Position numbers and translations under genes: made by a program. DNA of 41,987 nt from Prevotellaceae bacterium (GTDB lineage Bacteria > Bacteroidota > Bacteroidia > Bacteroidales > Bacteroidaceae): positions 183,581 through 225,567 of the forward strand of contig JAHZGX010000011.1 in the NCBI GenBank assembly GCA_019420585.1, given 5' to 3'. Shown here one piece after another: positions 23,935-33,262 of the stretch. Within the stretch, counting starts at the first letter, position 1; each line of letters starts with the position of its first letter. Below the pieces are notes generated by a model that saw only the letters and a program-made list of their open reading frames with translations, was not told where the DNA came from and made no database searches.

Positions 23935-24711
23935 TCATTCGCCCAAGGCACGGAATAGTGCGTCCACAGCTGCCTGCGGGCTTTTGAGTTCATCCAGCAA
24001 AGTCACGAACTTGCTTCCGATAATAGCACCAGCCGCATTGGCCTGAGCACTCGCAAGGGTTTGTTTGTTGCTGATACCGAATCCTATCATGCGGGGATGT
24101 TTGAGGCACATACTGTTCACCTTGTTGAAGTATGCCTGTTTGACCTGGTCAAATTCCTTTTGCATTCCAGTGGTCGATGCTGAACTTACCATATAGATAA
24201 ATCCATCTGTATGGCTGTCTATGAATCGGATACGTTCCTCTGTCGTTTCTGGTGTAATGAGCATGATTATCCTGATGTCGTGCTTGTCAGCCACAGGTTT
24301 CACCTCTTCTAAATAATCTTTGAAGGGCAGGTCGGGAATGATCACTCCATCCACATCTGCCTCCTTGCAGTGCGCAAAGAACTCCTCATACCCCATGTGG
24401 TAGATGGGATTCAGATATCCCATGAGTATCAGGGGCATGTCTACACCATGCTCACGTACTTCCTTCACTTGGGTAAAGATTCTCTTTAGTGTCATGCCGT
24501 TCCTTAAGGCTTTTGTGGCGGCATCCTGTATGACAGGACCATCTGCCATGGGGTCGGAAAAGGGAATGCCCACTTCCACAAAGTCAATGTGGTTGTGGTA
24601 GAGAGTCTCTATGATGGATACGGTGCTGTCCAGGGTGGGATGACCCGCGCAGAAATAAAGTGAGAGTAGGCCATTCTTCCTGCTTTCAAAAATTTTGTTT
24701 ATTCTGTTCAT
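23935..24711 (-). CDS. trpA: Tryptophan synthase alpha chain
   Basis: Cleaves indole-3-glycerol phosphate to indole, which is passed to TrpB. It is a 258-residue TIM barrel with catalytic Glu46 and Asp57 in FVEVGIPFSDPMADGP (44-59). GFGISNKQT is near residue 210 and GAIIGSKFV near 228-236. It overlaps trpF by 4 bp (ATGA) and is the last trp gene, far from trpB at the start of the operon. Confidence 0.96.
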   Translation of the reverse strand: MNRINKIFESRKNGLLSLYFCAGHPTLDSTVSIIETLYHNHIDFVEVGIPFSDPMADGPVIQDAATKALRNGMTLKRIFTQVKEVREHGVDMPLILMGYLNPIYHMGYEEFFAHCKEADVDGVIIPDLPFKDYLEEVKPVADKHDIRIIMLITPETTEERIRFIDSHTDGFIYMVSSASTTGMQKEFDQVKQAYFNKVNSMCLKHPRMIGFGISNKQTLASAQANAAGAIIGSKFVTLLDELKSPQAAVDALFRALGE

Positions 24712-25319
24712 GACTTCTTAATTTTTCCGATAAATTCCTTGAGCGCATGCACGTCCTTCAGAGCCGGTGACAACTCAAAGCATGAATTGATGTCTATGCC
24801 CACGCACTGTGGGTGTTTCCACACCAGTAAGCGTTCCCAGTCTCCAGGCCCAATTCCTCCCGAGAGTAAAAAGGGAACCGTACCCCTATAAACTTGCAGG
24901 ATATCCCAGTCAAACTGCCTGCCGCTGCCGCCCACCGAGGGACATTTGGTATCAAAGAGGAACAGGTCAGCCACATCTTGATATGCCATCCATTTGTCAA
25001 CATCCTCTTTCTGACTGATACTGATTGCCTTTATAAGTTTCAGCCTTGCAGCGTCTTTTATGCTCTTACATAAAGAAGCACATTCATTTCCATGCAACTG
25101 TACATAATCCAGTGAAAGCATCTCGTGGGCAGCCATTACCTGTTCTATGGTGGGGTGCACAAAGACACCCACGCGTGGGCAGGATGGCAAATAGGAGGGT
25201 CTGACGCTCACGTTGCGCTTACTCTCCGGCCAGCAGATGAAGCCCATGAGGTCAGCCCCCGCAGTTTCGACAGAGTATATGTTATTCCCCTCCCTCATGC
25301 CACATACCTTGACTATCAT
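24708..25319 (-). CDS. trpF: Phosphoribosylanthranilate isomerase
   Basis: Third enzyme of the tryptophan branch. The product is 203 residues and starts MIVKVCGMRE, with catalytic Cys6 and the acid Asp in LFDTKCPSVGGSG. LLSGGIGPGDW binds phosphate. The ATG at 25319 has AAGGAAG 5 nt upstream, which favours it over the ATG at 25334. Confidence 0.94.
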   Translation of the reverse strand: MIVKVCGMREGNNIYSVETAGADLMGFICWPESKRNVSVRPSYLPSCPRVGVFVHPTIEQVMAAHEMLSLDYVQLHGNECASLCKSIKDAARLKLIKAISISQKEDVDKWMAYQDVADLFLFDTKCPSVGGSGRQFDWDILQVYRGTVPFLLSGGIGPGDWERLLVWKHPQCVGIDINSCFELSPALKDVHALKEFIGKIKKS

Positions 25320-25358
25320 AGAACTTCCTTGCATACGCTGATTACTTCGTCAATGATT

Positions 25359-26162
25359 TTACGATACCTGCTCGATAGCCTCAATGAATTTTTCCAGTTC
25401 TAGCCCAGGGGCATCAGCTTTCATGAAATGCTCGCCCATCAGGAAACCGCGGAATCCAACTCGGCGCAGCAGTCTTACTGTGTCGGGGTTGCCTATTCCG
25501 CTTTCACTCACCAGCACTTTGTCCTGAGGCAACTTGGCCGACAGCAGGAATGAGTTCTGCACGTTGGTGTGGAACGTGCCGAGGTCTCTGTTGTTCACCC
25601 CAACCATGTCCACATCCAATCCCGCGTAGTCCAACTCTGCCTCCGAATGTAGTTCCATCAGCACCTCCAGCCCAAGTTCATGAGCCATGGATGCCAGGCT
25701 ACGCGCTTCCGGAAGACCGAGGTCGGCAGCAATCAACAGTATGGCATCGGCACCTGCAAGCCTTGCTTCAAACACCTGATATTCATCTATCACGAAGTCC
25801 TTTCGCAGAATGGGCTTGTCCACTAGCGGGCGGGCTTTTTTCACAAATTCCAGACTTCCACCAAAATATCTGCTGTCTGTAAGAATACTCAGTGCAGCGG
25901 CTCCGTTTTGGGCGTAAGCAAGGGGAATGACATTGGCCTGTCCCTCTTCTTTAATCCAGCCCTTGGAGGGACTCTTCCTCTTAAATTCAGCAATGATGCC
26001 ATGCTTGTCTGCTGCCAGCGACCTGCTCATGCTGATGGCCTGGGGACGCGTGTCCATTGCTTCCTCAACCATTGCATGCAGGCGCCGTGGTGGGAGGAGT
26101 TCCTTTTGCAATCGTACTTCTTCCCGCTTGTGTGCCACTATCTCTTCCAGTATATCCTTCAT
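25359..26162 (-). CDS. trpC: Indole-3-glycerol phosphate synthase
   Basis: Closes the indole ring from CdRP. It is a 267-residue TIM barrel with EFKRKSPSKG (catalytic Glu and Lys), ILRKDFVID (the catalytic lysine), and LVSESGIG. It is monofunctional and not fused to trpF. It is 22 nt after trpD and 39 nt before trpF. Confidence 0.96.
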   Translation of the reverse strand: MKDILEEIVAHKREEVRLQKELLPPRRLHAMVEEAMDTRPQAISMSRSLAADKHGIIAEFKRKSPSKGWIKEEGQANVIPLAYAQNGAAALSILTDSRYFGGSLEFVKKARPLVDKPILRKDFVIDEYQVFEARLAGADAILLIAADLGLPEARSLASMAHELGLEVLMELHSEAELDYAGLDVDMVGVNNRDLGTFHTNVQNSFLLSAKLPQDKVLVSESGIGNPDTVRLLRRVGFRGFLMGEHFMKADAPGLELEKFIEAIEQVS

Positions 26163-26184
26163 CTGTTCTTTAAATAAACAGCCA

Positions 26185-27180
26185 TTATGAGTTTATATTC
26201 AGGAATTTACAGAATGTATTCCAGGCTTTCCCGCTTCCCAGAGATTCTCTGGCCATGGCCACAGTATCGGCCATGCTGAGGTTTTTGTCCATGATGCTGA
26301 TGCCACAGGCCGCGTTGGCTATCACCACATTTCTCTGCGCCTCGGTGGCCGTACCCTGCAGCACAGCATCGAATATGGCAGCAGCCTCCTCGGGGGTGCT
26401 TCCTCCGAAGAGGTCGGCTTGCGAAGTGTACTTCAGTCCCATCTCCACAGGAGTGTACACGCGCTCATAAAGACGGGTCATCACTTTGAACTCACTCGTA
26501 AGCGAAATCTCGTCATATCCGTCAAAACTGGTCACCACACCGAAGTTGTCACCCAGTCTCTGATGGATGTTCGTGTAGAGACGCATCTGGCTCTGCGACG
26601 CTGTGCCATGGAGTGAATTCTTCGGGCGGCAGGGATTGAGCAGGGGACCCAGTATGTTGAAACAGGTTGGAATTCCCAAACCCTTACGTACTGGACCCAC
26701 GTTTTTCATCCCATGGGCAAAGAGAGGAGCGTGCATGTAGCACACGCCACTCTGCTCGATGGAACGGCGTAACACTGCTTCGTCATCGGTGAACTTCACT
26801 CCGTGCAGGGCAAGCACATTGCTGGCACCACTTACGCTACTACTGCCACCATTGCCATGTTTGCTTACAAGGAATCCGGCACCGGCGATGACAAAGGCAG
26901 CACAGGTGCTTATGTTGAATGTGTTCTTGCCGTCGCCTCCCGTACCTACTATATCTAGCGTGTCAAGGTCATCCAGATGCACACGCTTGCCGGTTTCAAG
27001 CAAGGCATCGCGGAAGCCTAACACTTCCTCCACAGTAAGGCCGCTTATTTGGATGGCAGTGAGCAGAGCCGATATCTGAACTTGTGTGTAGGCATTTTGT
27101 GTGATGCCTATCATTATGTCGTGAGTCTCCTTGCTAGTCAGTGTCTCTCCAGCAATCAGTTTCTCCAAATAATGCTTCAT
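26185..27180 (-). CDS. trpD: Anthranilate phosphoribosyltransferase
   Basis: Joins anthranilate to PRPP. The 331 residues start MKHYLEKLIAG. The glycine-rich GTGGDGKNTFNIST binds PRPP, and KHGNGGSSSVSGASN follows. The frame can be extended to a TTG at 27216 that overlaps trpG, but the ATG at 27180, preceded by AAAAGAAT, fits the family N-terminus. Confidence 0.95.
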   Translation of the reverse strand: MKHYLEKLIAGETLTSKETHDIMIGITQNAYTQVQISALLTAIQISGLTVEEVLGFRDALLETGKRVHLDDLDTLDIVGTGGDGKNTFNISTCAAFVIAGAGFLVSKHGNGGSSSVSGASNVLALHGVKFTDDEAVLRRSIEQSGVCYMHAPLFAHGMKNVGPVRKGLGIPTCFNILGPLLNPCRPKNSLHGTASQSQMRLYTNIHQRLGDNFGVVTSFDGYDEISLTSEFKVMTRLYERVYTPVEMGLKYTSQADLFGGSTPEEAAAIFDAVLQGTATEAQRNVVIANAACGISIMDKNLSMADTVAMARESLGSGKAWNTFCKFLNINS

Positions 27181-27212
27181 ATTCTTTTGATTTAACTTCT
27201 TGACATCTATTG

Positions 27213-27776
27213 TCAATGTTTCAACCAGTTGTCAATGATTTTGCGCCCATCCGGCGTAAGTACACTTTCGGGATGATACTGTATTCCGCGCACGTCATAT
27301 TGTCGGTGGCGCAGTGACATTATCTGCCCTTCATCACTCACGCTTGTTACTTCCAGACATTTGGGAAAGCCCTCGCCACTCACCACCCACGAGTGGTACC
27401 TGCCCACTTCAATGCGTGCAGGCAATTCATTATATATATAGTCGGGGATAGTGATGCTAATGTCAGAGGCCACGCCATGGAATACTTGGCTCAGGTTTGT
27501 CAGCCTGCCGCCGAAGCACTCCCCGATGGCTTGGTGCCCCAGGCACACTCCCAAGATGGGTTTGTCTGCTGCATAGGTCTGTATGACCTGCATCAGCAAC
27601 CCCGCCTCCGAGGGGATACCCGGTCCGGGGGAGAGTATAATTTTCTCATACGGTTTCAGGTCGGCCAGCCGGAACTGGTCATTGCGCAGCACAGTTACCT
27701 CTGCTCCCAGTTCTCTGACCAGATGCGCCAGGTTATACGTGAAAGAATCGTAGTTGTCTATGATTACTGTCCTCAT
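27213..27776 (-). CDS. trpG: Anthranilate synthase, glutamine amidotransferase component
   Basis: Supplies ammonia to TrpE. It is a 187-residue class I amidotransferase with DNYDSFTYNL at the N-terminus, SPGPGIPSE, nucleophile Cys in LGVCLGHQ and His/Glu in QYHPES. The stop of trpE overlaps its ATG (ATGA), consistent with coupled translation of the two subunits. Confidence 0.96.
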   Translation of the reverse strand: MRTVIIDNYDSFTYNLAHLVRELGAEVTVLRNDQFRLADLKPYEKIILSPGPGIPSEAGLLMQVIQTYAADKPILGVCLGHQAIGECFGGRLTNLSQVFHGVASDISITIPDYIYNELPARIEVGRYHSWVVSGEGFPKCLEVTSVSDEGQIMSLRHRQYDVRGIQYHPESVLTPDGRKIIDNWLKH

Positions 27777-29182
27777 ATCTTTTCTGCTATTTCAATGGCT
27801 TTGCGCAAGGCTCCCAACTTGTTGTTCACCTCCTGCAATTCATATTCCACATCACTCTTGGCCACAATGCCTCCCCCTGCCTGGAACCACAATTCACCGT
27901 TGCGGCTCACGAAAGTCCTGATGGTGATGGCCTGGTTCAGACTTCTACCGAAACCGATGAAACCTACGCATCCACCGTAAGCACCGCGGCAGTGCGGCTC
28001 ATACTGGCTTATCAGTTGCATGGCACGCACCTTGGGAGCGCCCGAGAGTGTCCCTGCAGGGAAAGTGTCAATGAATGCCTGTACGGGGTCACGCCCTTCA
28101 TCAAGAATACCGCTCACCCTGCTTACCAAGTGAATCACGTGACTGTAGAACTGCATATCCTTGTAAAACTCCACCTTCACCGCGTGGCAGTTGCGGCTTA
28201 AGTCGTTTCGCGCCAAGTCCACAAGCATCACATGTTCGGCATTCTCCTTGGGGTCATTGCGCAGGTATTCGGCGTTCTTGCGGTCAACCTCCTGGTTGCC
28301 GGTACGTTTAGTTGTGCCTGCAATGGGGTCTATGTAAGCCTTGCGCCCCTCTATGCGGCAGTGTGTCTCAGGACTTGAACCGAATATACGGAAACCTCCG
28401 AAGTCAAAGTAAAACAAGTAGGGACTGGGATTGATGCTGCGCAGGGCACGGTAGAGTTTGAAGTCATCACCCTCATAACGTTGTTTGAAGCGACGCGAGA
28501 GCACAATCTGAAACACATCTCCACGCATGCAGTGGGCAATGCCCTTGCGTATGTTCTCCCTGTGCTCTTCATCGGTAAGCGTGCTCCAGCACTCTCCAAC
28601 AGGGTGGAAACCAAAAGGTCTTACCATAGGCGCACTGCTGATTATCCTCTCCTGTTCGTCCAGCTGATCTTCGGATCCATCGGGCAGGAGTTGCATGAGA
28701 ACCAACTCATTGCGAAAGTGGTCGAATATGACAGTGTCCCGAAACAACAGGTAATGCACATCGGGTGCATCATTTTCGGCCTGGGTTTCGTCCTTCACTT
28801 CAATGTTCTCGAAATAGCGTACGGCATTGAAGGTGGTATAGCCCCACAGGCCACACGTTTCCAGGCAATCTCCGCTGATGCTGAAGGCATCCAGGAAGCG
28901 GTTTATGAGGCGTGCCGTGCTGAAATCCTTGGTTATGGCATACTCCTCTGTGGTTCCATCCGGAAAGCGCAGGATGCCCGTGCCGTGGAAAACGCTTACC
29001 GAGGCTATGGGATGGGAGGATATGTATGACTTGGCATTCTCGCCACCATGATAGTCGGAACTCTCCATGAGTGCGCTTTGGGGAGAGAGGTCGCGCATCT
29101 TCATATACACGCTTACCGGGGTGAGCATGTCGCCCAATATGCGCTTGCATACCGTGTGATACCTGTAGTCAGATGGCTTCAT
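27773..29182 (-). CDS. trpE: Anthranilate synthase component I
   Basis: Converts chorismate to anthranilate. The product is 469 residues. The N-terminal part has ALMESSD, which corresponds to the LLES-type tryptophan-binding motif for feedback inhibition. The C-terminal chorismate domain has DPIAGTTKRTGN, VDLARNDLSR and GTLSGAPKVRAM. The ATG at 29182 overlaps the trpB end by 14 bp; a longer frame to 29239 lies within trpB. Confidence 0.95.
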   Translation of the reverse strand: MKPSDYRYHTVCKRILGDMLTPVSVYMKMRDLSPQSALMESSDYHGGENAKSYISSHPIASVSVFHGTGILRFPDGTTEEYAITKDFSTARLINRFLDAFSISGDCLETCGLWGYTTFNAVRYFENIEVKDETQAENDAPDVHYLLFRDTVIFDHFRNELVLMQLLPDGSEDQLDEQERIISSAPMVRPFGFHPVGECWSTLTDEEHRENIRKGIAHCMRGDVFQIVLSRRFKQRYEGDDFKLYRALRSINPSPYLFYFDFGGFRIFGSSPETHCRIEGRKAYIDPIAGTTKRTGNQEVDRKNAEYLRNDPKENAEHVMLVDLARNDLSRNCHAVKVEFYKDMQFYSHVIHLVSRVSGILDEGRDPVQAFIDTFPAGTLSGAPKVRAMQLISQYEPHCRGAYGGCVGFIGFGRSLNQAITIRTFVSRNGELWFQAGGGIVAKSDVEYELQEVNNKLGALRKAIEIAEKI

Positions 29183-30371
29183 AGGTAATCTCATCTTTAT
29201 GTGACAGATATGTGGCCAGATCCTTGTCGCCACGTCCACTGACGGTAAGTACCACGATGTCCTCCGGCCGGAAATTCATCTTGGGCAGCATAGCCAGGGC
29301 ATGACTGCTTTCCAGGGCAGGGATAATGCCTTCCAGCCTAGTCAGTTCAAATGCAGCCTGCAGTGCTTCATGGTCGGTGACGGGCAGCACGCGGGCTCGT
29401 CCAGTTTCGTAAAGGTTACAGTGCATGGGGCCAGTGCCGGGATAGTCAAGTCCGGCACTGATGCTGTATGGCTCAATCACCTGACCGTCAGCGTCCTGCA
29501 TGAGTTTGATGCGTCCGCCATGTAGGATGCCCACGGTGCCTACATTGAGCGAGGCGGCCGTCTGTCCGCTGTCCACACCCAGTCCACCTGCTTCGCCAAG
29601 CACAATCTTCACCCGTTCGTCATCCAGGTAATGATAGATGGTTCCGGCAGCATTGCTTCCACCGCCCACGCATGCCATCAGATAGTCAGGCCAGTCGCGG
29701 CCAGTCTTTTCCTTCAGTTGGAACTTTATCTCGCCGCTGATGACGCTTTGCAACTGTGCGACCAATTCCGGGTAAGGATGCGGTCCCACGGTACTTCCTA
29801 TTATATAAAAGGTATCATCAGGATGGCAGCACCAGTCGCGTATAGCCTCGTTGGTGGCATCCTTCAGTGTCTTGTTGCCGCTCTGCACAGGATACACCTC
29901 AGCACCAAGCATGCGCATGCGCTCCACGTTGACATGCTGACGTTCCACGTCGAGTGCTCCCATATATACCCTGCAGGGCATGTTCATCAGTGCGCACACC
30001 GTGGCAGTGGCTACTCCGTGCTGCCCGGCACCCGTCTCGGCAATGATGCGCTTCTTTCCCATCCTGCGTGCAAGCAGTATCTGACCTATGGCGTTGTTTA
30101 TCTTGTGTGCGCCGGTGTGGTTGAGATCCTCGCGCTTGAGATACAGCCTGCAGCCATACTTGCTGCTCATCCGCTCTGCCAAATAGAGAGGACTGGGACG
30201 CCCCACATAGTCGCGCAGTAACTGGTGATACTCTTGCAGGAAATCCTCGCTTGCTATGATGTCTTGATAAGCAAGGCGCAAGTTCTCCACTGTCTTGTAT
30301 AGAATCTCCGGGATATAGGCTCCGCCAAACTCACCATAGAAGCCTGCATCGCTCACTCTGTATGAATTCAT
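29169..30371 (-). CDS. trpB: Tryptophan synthase beta chain
   Basis: PLP enzyme that condenses indole with serine to give tryptophan. The 400 residues match the TrpB1 class. The PLP lysine is Lys90 in HTGAHKINN, ETGAGQHGVA follows, and GGGSNAAG binds the cofactor phosphate. It is the first gene of trpBEGDCFA, close behind a consensus promoter, with no room for a leader peptide or long attenuator. Confidence 0.97.
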   Translation of the reverse strand: MNSYRVSDAGFYGEFGGAYIPEILYKTVENLRLAYQDIIASEDFLQEYHQLLRDYVGRPSPLYLAERMSSKYGCRLYLKREDLNHTGAHKINNAIGQILLARRMGKKRIIAETGAGQHGVATATVCALMNMPCRVYMGALDVERQHVNVERMRMLGAEVYPVQSGNKTLKDATNEAIRDWCCHPDDTFYIIGSTVGPHPYPELVAQLQSVISGEIKFQLKEKTGRDWPDYLMACVGGGSNAAGTIYHYLDDERVKIVLGEAGGLGVDSGQTAASLNVGTVGILHGGRIKLMQDADGQVIEPYSISAGLDYPGTGPMHCNLYETGRARVLPVTDHEALQAAFELTRLEGIIPALESSHALAMLPKMNFRPEDIVVLTVSGRGDKDLATYLSHKDEITYEAI

Positions 30372-30406
30372 TTTCTCTAGATGCTACAAAATCTACTTTA
30401 ACACTA

Positions 30407-30435
30407 CAAAATTACGACAATTCTACCGTTTCAAA
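30407..30435 (-). promoter_or_regulatory. Promoter of the trp operon
   Basis: The minus strand reads TTTG (30435-30432), 17 nt, TAATTTTG (30414-30407), 35 nt before the trpB ATG. The short leader leaves no space for transcription attenuation. Confidence 0.75.
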
Positions 30436-30653
30436 CGCTTATAGTAAAGTAAAGGTGTTGTTACATGACGTATTTGTACTCAAAAGGGGGCATCATGCTT
30501 ACATATTTACAGTATGGGGGATGCGTACAGGGTGCATGCAAGAAGACCTGCTGATTGCCATTCGCCATCCACTGCCACACCAGGGGTTACATACACGCGT
30601 GAAGGTGGGTGAAAAAAGGCAGATGCGTTTTTGAGGGCATTTCTCTTCAGACG
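30436..30653. other. Intergenic stretch upstream of trp with no recognised feature
   Basis: About 220 bp between the trp promoter and the GH92 terminator. I see no gene, RNA structure or repeat that I can support. Confidence 0.5.
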
Positions 30654-30701
30654 AAAGAAAGGAGGGAAGCGAGCCCGCGGAATGCCTGCTCACTTCCCTC
30701 C
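30654..30701 (-). terminator. Intrinsic terminator of the GH92 gene
   Basis: A stem of 9 bp (30661-30669 with 30693-30701), a C/A mismatch and 4 more bp, is followed on the minus strand by TTTCTTT (30660-30654). It lies about 80 bp past the GH92 stop. Confidence 0.75.
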
Positions 30702-30778
30702 TCGTGTATGTTTTCCCCACCTGTCAGGCGTGTTCCTTGAAACGTTTCTTGCGGGACATGTGGGATTGCTTTCTTGCC

Positions 30779-33058
30779 TTATTTGTCAATCTCGCTGGAG
30801 AAACTGTAGGGTGCATCCTTCTCCGACGTGCCACGCTTGGTGTTGGGCTTGGCCGACATCTGGAATTGAATGCGTGCACCGGAGGTCAACTCGTCATGGT
30901 TGAGCCAGGTACGGCTCACGCTCTTGCCGTTCACCTTCACGTCACTTACGTAGCGAGTGGCACTGCTGTTGCCGGGAGCCTGTATCTGCAGGGTCTTTCC
31001 ATTCTCCAGTTTAACCTTCACACTCTGGAACAGGGGAGAGCCCATGGCATACTGCTTCGTGCCCGGACATACGGGATAGAAGCCCATGGCCGAGAACACA
31101 TACCAGGCGGATGTCTGTCCGTTGTCCTCATCGCCGCAGTAGGCATCGGCGTTTGGATTGTAGAGTTTGTCCATAATTTCACGTGCCCAGTACTGTGCCT
31201 TCCAAGGCTGACCAGCCCAGTCATAGAGGTACACCATGTGCTGTATGGGCTGGTTGCCGTGTGCATACTGTCCCATATCCATGACCTGCATCTCACGCAT
31301 CTCATGTATGACACCGCGGCTGCGGATTCCTAGGTAACTGGGGAGCACAAACACGCTGTCCATCATCTCGGCCATCTGCTCGCGGCCGCCCATGAGTTTG
31401 CTCAGCCCCATGGGGTCGTGGAACACGCAGAAACTCCAATGCCAACTGTTGCCTTCGCAGAATTCTCCGCTCCAGTTCTCGGGAACAAAGTCGGCATTGA
31501 ACGCACCTTTCTCCTCCTTGCCGCACATCAGTTTGCGCTCAGGATTGTATACATTGGCATAGTTAAGCGCAGCCTTCTTGTAAGGAGCAAGTTCAGCCTC
31601 ACTCTTTCCTAGGGCTTTGCCAAAGGTATAGATGCTCCAGTCATCATAGGCATATTCCAGCGTGCGTGCCACATTCTGGCCGATGCCCACATTGCAGGGA
31701 ACATATCCCAGACGGTCATAATAGTCATGACCCACACGACCCGAAGCAGAACGGTCGAGATGATGGTGTGCACCATAGGTAACAGCATCCCACAACTTTT
31801 CCTGATCTTTCACACGTATGCCCTTGATGTAGGCATCTGCCACCACAGAAGCGGAATTCTGGCCAATCATGCAGTCGCGATGACCGGGGCTGCTCCACTC
31901 CGGCAGGTAGCCGCTCTCCAAGTATGCATTGACCAGACCGGCCTGCATCTCCTCATTCATGGAGGGGTACACCAGGTTGAGGAAGGGGAAGAGGCAGCGG
32001 AATGTGTCCCAAACGCCTGTATCGGCAAAGAGATAGCCGGGGAGAATCTTGCCATTGTAAGGACTGTAGTGCACGGGCTTTCCGTTGGCATCCAGTTCGT
32101 AGAAGCGACGGGGGAAGTGAAGTGAACGCCACAGGCAGGAGTAGAAGGTGCGCATCTGCTCATCGGTGCCACCCTGTACCTGAATGCGTCCCAGTACATC
32201 GTTCCAGGTCTTGCGGCCTGCTGCGGCCACTTCCTCGAAACTTTTGCTGCCCAGTTCCTCCAAGTTACGCTCTGCCTGCTCTAGGCTGATGAATGACGAT
32301 GCCACACGTGCCGTAACCACGTCACGATGCTTGGTACGGAAACCCACGATGGCTCCTGCATGCTCCTCCTTGGCTTCCGTATCACCCTTGCGGATTTCCT
32401 GACCATCGGTAACTGCCACGTAGTCAAACGCACGCTTGCCGAAGTCAATCACGAACCAGTTCTTGAAATCGGCCGTCACTCCGCCGCTGTTGCGCGTCGT
32501 GTAACCCACGATACGGTTCTTCTCGGGCTGCACCTTCACATAGGATCCGCGGTCATAGGCATCAAGGATGACGTAGGACATCTCCTCCTGGGGGAAGGTG
32601 AAGCGGAACATAGCGGCACGCTCTGTGGGTGCAATTTCCGTGGTGATGTCGTAGTCGGCCAGGTACACACGGTAATAATAGGGCTTGGCTATCTCTGCCT
32701 TATGTGAGAACCAACTGGCACGTTTCTCCTGATCGAAGGTTACTTTGCCGGTGATAGGCATCAGCGAGAACATGCCATAGTCGTTCATCCATGGACTGGG
32801 CTGGTGGGTCTGCTTGAAGCCTTGGATTTTGTCGGCAGTGTAAGTGTACTGCCAGCCATCACCGTTCTGACCGGTCTGCGGTGTCCAGAAGTTCATGCCC
32901 CAAGGCATGGCGATGACGGGGTAGTTGTTTCCCGTTGACAACTCAAACTTGGACAATGTTCCTGTCAGTGGATTTACCATGTCCACAGGCTCGGTAACGG
33001 CCCAAGTTGATGCAGTGCACATACAAGCGAACACTGCAGAAAGAAATTTGATCTTCAT
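30779..33058 (-). CDS. GH92 family alpha-mannosidase, secreted
   Basis: A calcium-dependent exo-alpha-mannosidase of glycoside hydrolase family 92, used by Bacteroidetes to trim mannans and N-glycans. The 759 residues start with a signal peptide (1-20, ending in STWA). The beta-sandwich N-domain (about 22-260) includes MNFWTPQTGQNGDGWQYTY. The catalytic alpha-toroid includes HRDCMIGQNSASVVADAY, YAHGNQPIQHMVYLYDWAG and the family signature GDEDNGQTSAWYVFSAMG, with the acidic catalytic and calcium-binding residues. The N-terminus shows no lipobox, so it is probably periplasmic. No susC/susD or other glycan genes are adjacent. Confidence 0.93.
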   Translation of the reverse strand: MKIKFLSAVFACMCTASTWAVTEPVDMVNPLTGTLSKFELSTGNNYPVIAMPWGMNFWTPQTGQNGDGWQYTYTADKIQGFKQTHQPSPWMNDYGMFSLMPITGKVTFDQEKRASWFSHKAEIAKPYYYRVYLADYDITTEIAPTERAAMFRFTFPQEEMSYVILDAYDRGSYVKVQPEKNRIVGYTTRNSGGVTADFKNWFVIDFGKRAFDYVAVTDGQEIRKGDTEAKEEHAGAIVGFRTKHRDVVTARVASSFISLEQAERNLEELGSKSFEEVAAAGRKTWNDVLGRIQVQGGTDEQMRTFYSCLWRSLHFPRRFYELDANGKPVHYSPYNGKILPGYLFADTGVWDTFRCLFPFLNLVYPSMNEEMQAGLVNAYLESGYLPEWSSPGHRDCMIGQNSASVVADAYIKGIRVKDQEKLWDAVTYGAHHHLDRSASGRVGHDYYDRLGYVPCNVGIGQNVARTLEYAYDDWSIYTFGKALGKSEAELAPYKKAALNYANVYNPERKLMCGKEEKGAFNADFVPENWSGEFCEGNSWHWSFCVFHDPMGLSKLMGGREQMAEMMDSVFVLPSYLGIRSRGVIHEMREMQVMDMGQYAHGNQPIQHMVYLYDWAGQPWKAQYWAREIMDKLYNPNADAYCGDEDNGQTSAWYVFSAMGFYPVCPGTKQYAMGSPLFQSVKVKLENGKTLQIQAPGNSSATRYVSDVKVNGKSVSRTWLNHDELTSGARIQFQMSAKPNTKRGTSEKDAPYSFSSEIDK

Positions 33059-33138
33059 TAGTGGTAGATATGATTAAATGTAGGTATGTTTATGTTTCTT
33101 AATCTTATTCTGACGTGTGAAATACCGCTTTACGCTTA

Positions 33139-33146
33139 CAAAGTTA
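33139..33146 (-). promoter_or_regulatory. Putative -7 box of the GH92 gene
   Basis: The minus strand reads TAACTTTG, 80 nt upstream of the GH92 ATG. The box begins within the T-run that ends the upstream terminator. Confidence 0.55.
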
Positions 33147-33188
33147 AAAAAAAAATCCCGCGGGCAGATGTATGCCCACGGGATTTTT
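33147..33188. terminator. Bidirectional terminator between the Gate-domain gene and GH92
   Basis: A stem (33152-33166 with 33173-33187, one C/A mismatch) has A-rich DNA on its left and T-rich DNA on its right, so it has a T-run in both directions. The minus-strand T-run is the longer (nine T) and serves the upstream Gate-domain gene. Confidence 0.85.
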
Positions 33189-33262
33189 GACATTCAAGCA
33201 TGAAATAAGTGCCACAGCATGGTTGAGGACATCAACGAATGTAGAGTCACATCCCCTCGGAC

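Noticed and set aside
28481..29029. 182-codon plus-strand frame within trpE
   Set aside because: A shadow frame opposite conserved trpE sequence, without a domain or promoter.
30372..30778. trp attenuator, leader peptide or T-box ahead of trpB
   Set aside because: The promoter is only 35 nt from the ATG and the leader has no Trp codon cluster or terminator hairpin.
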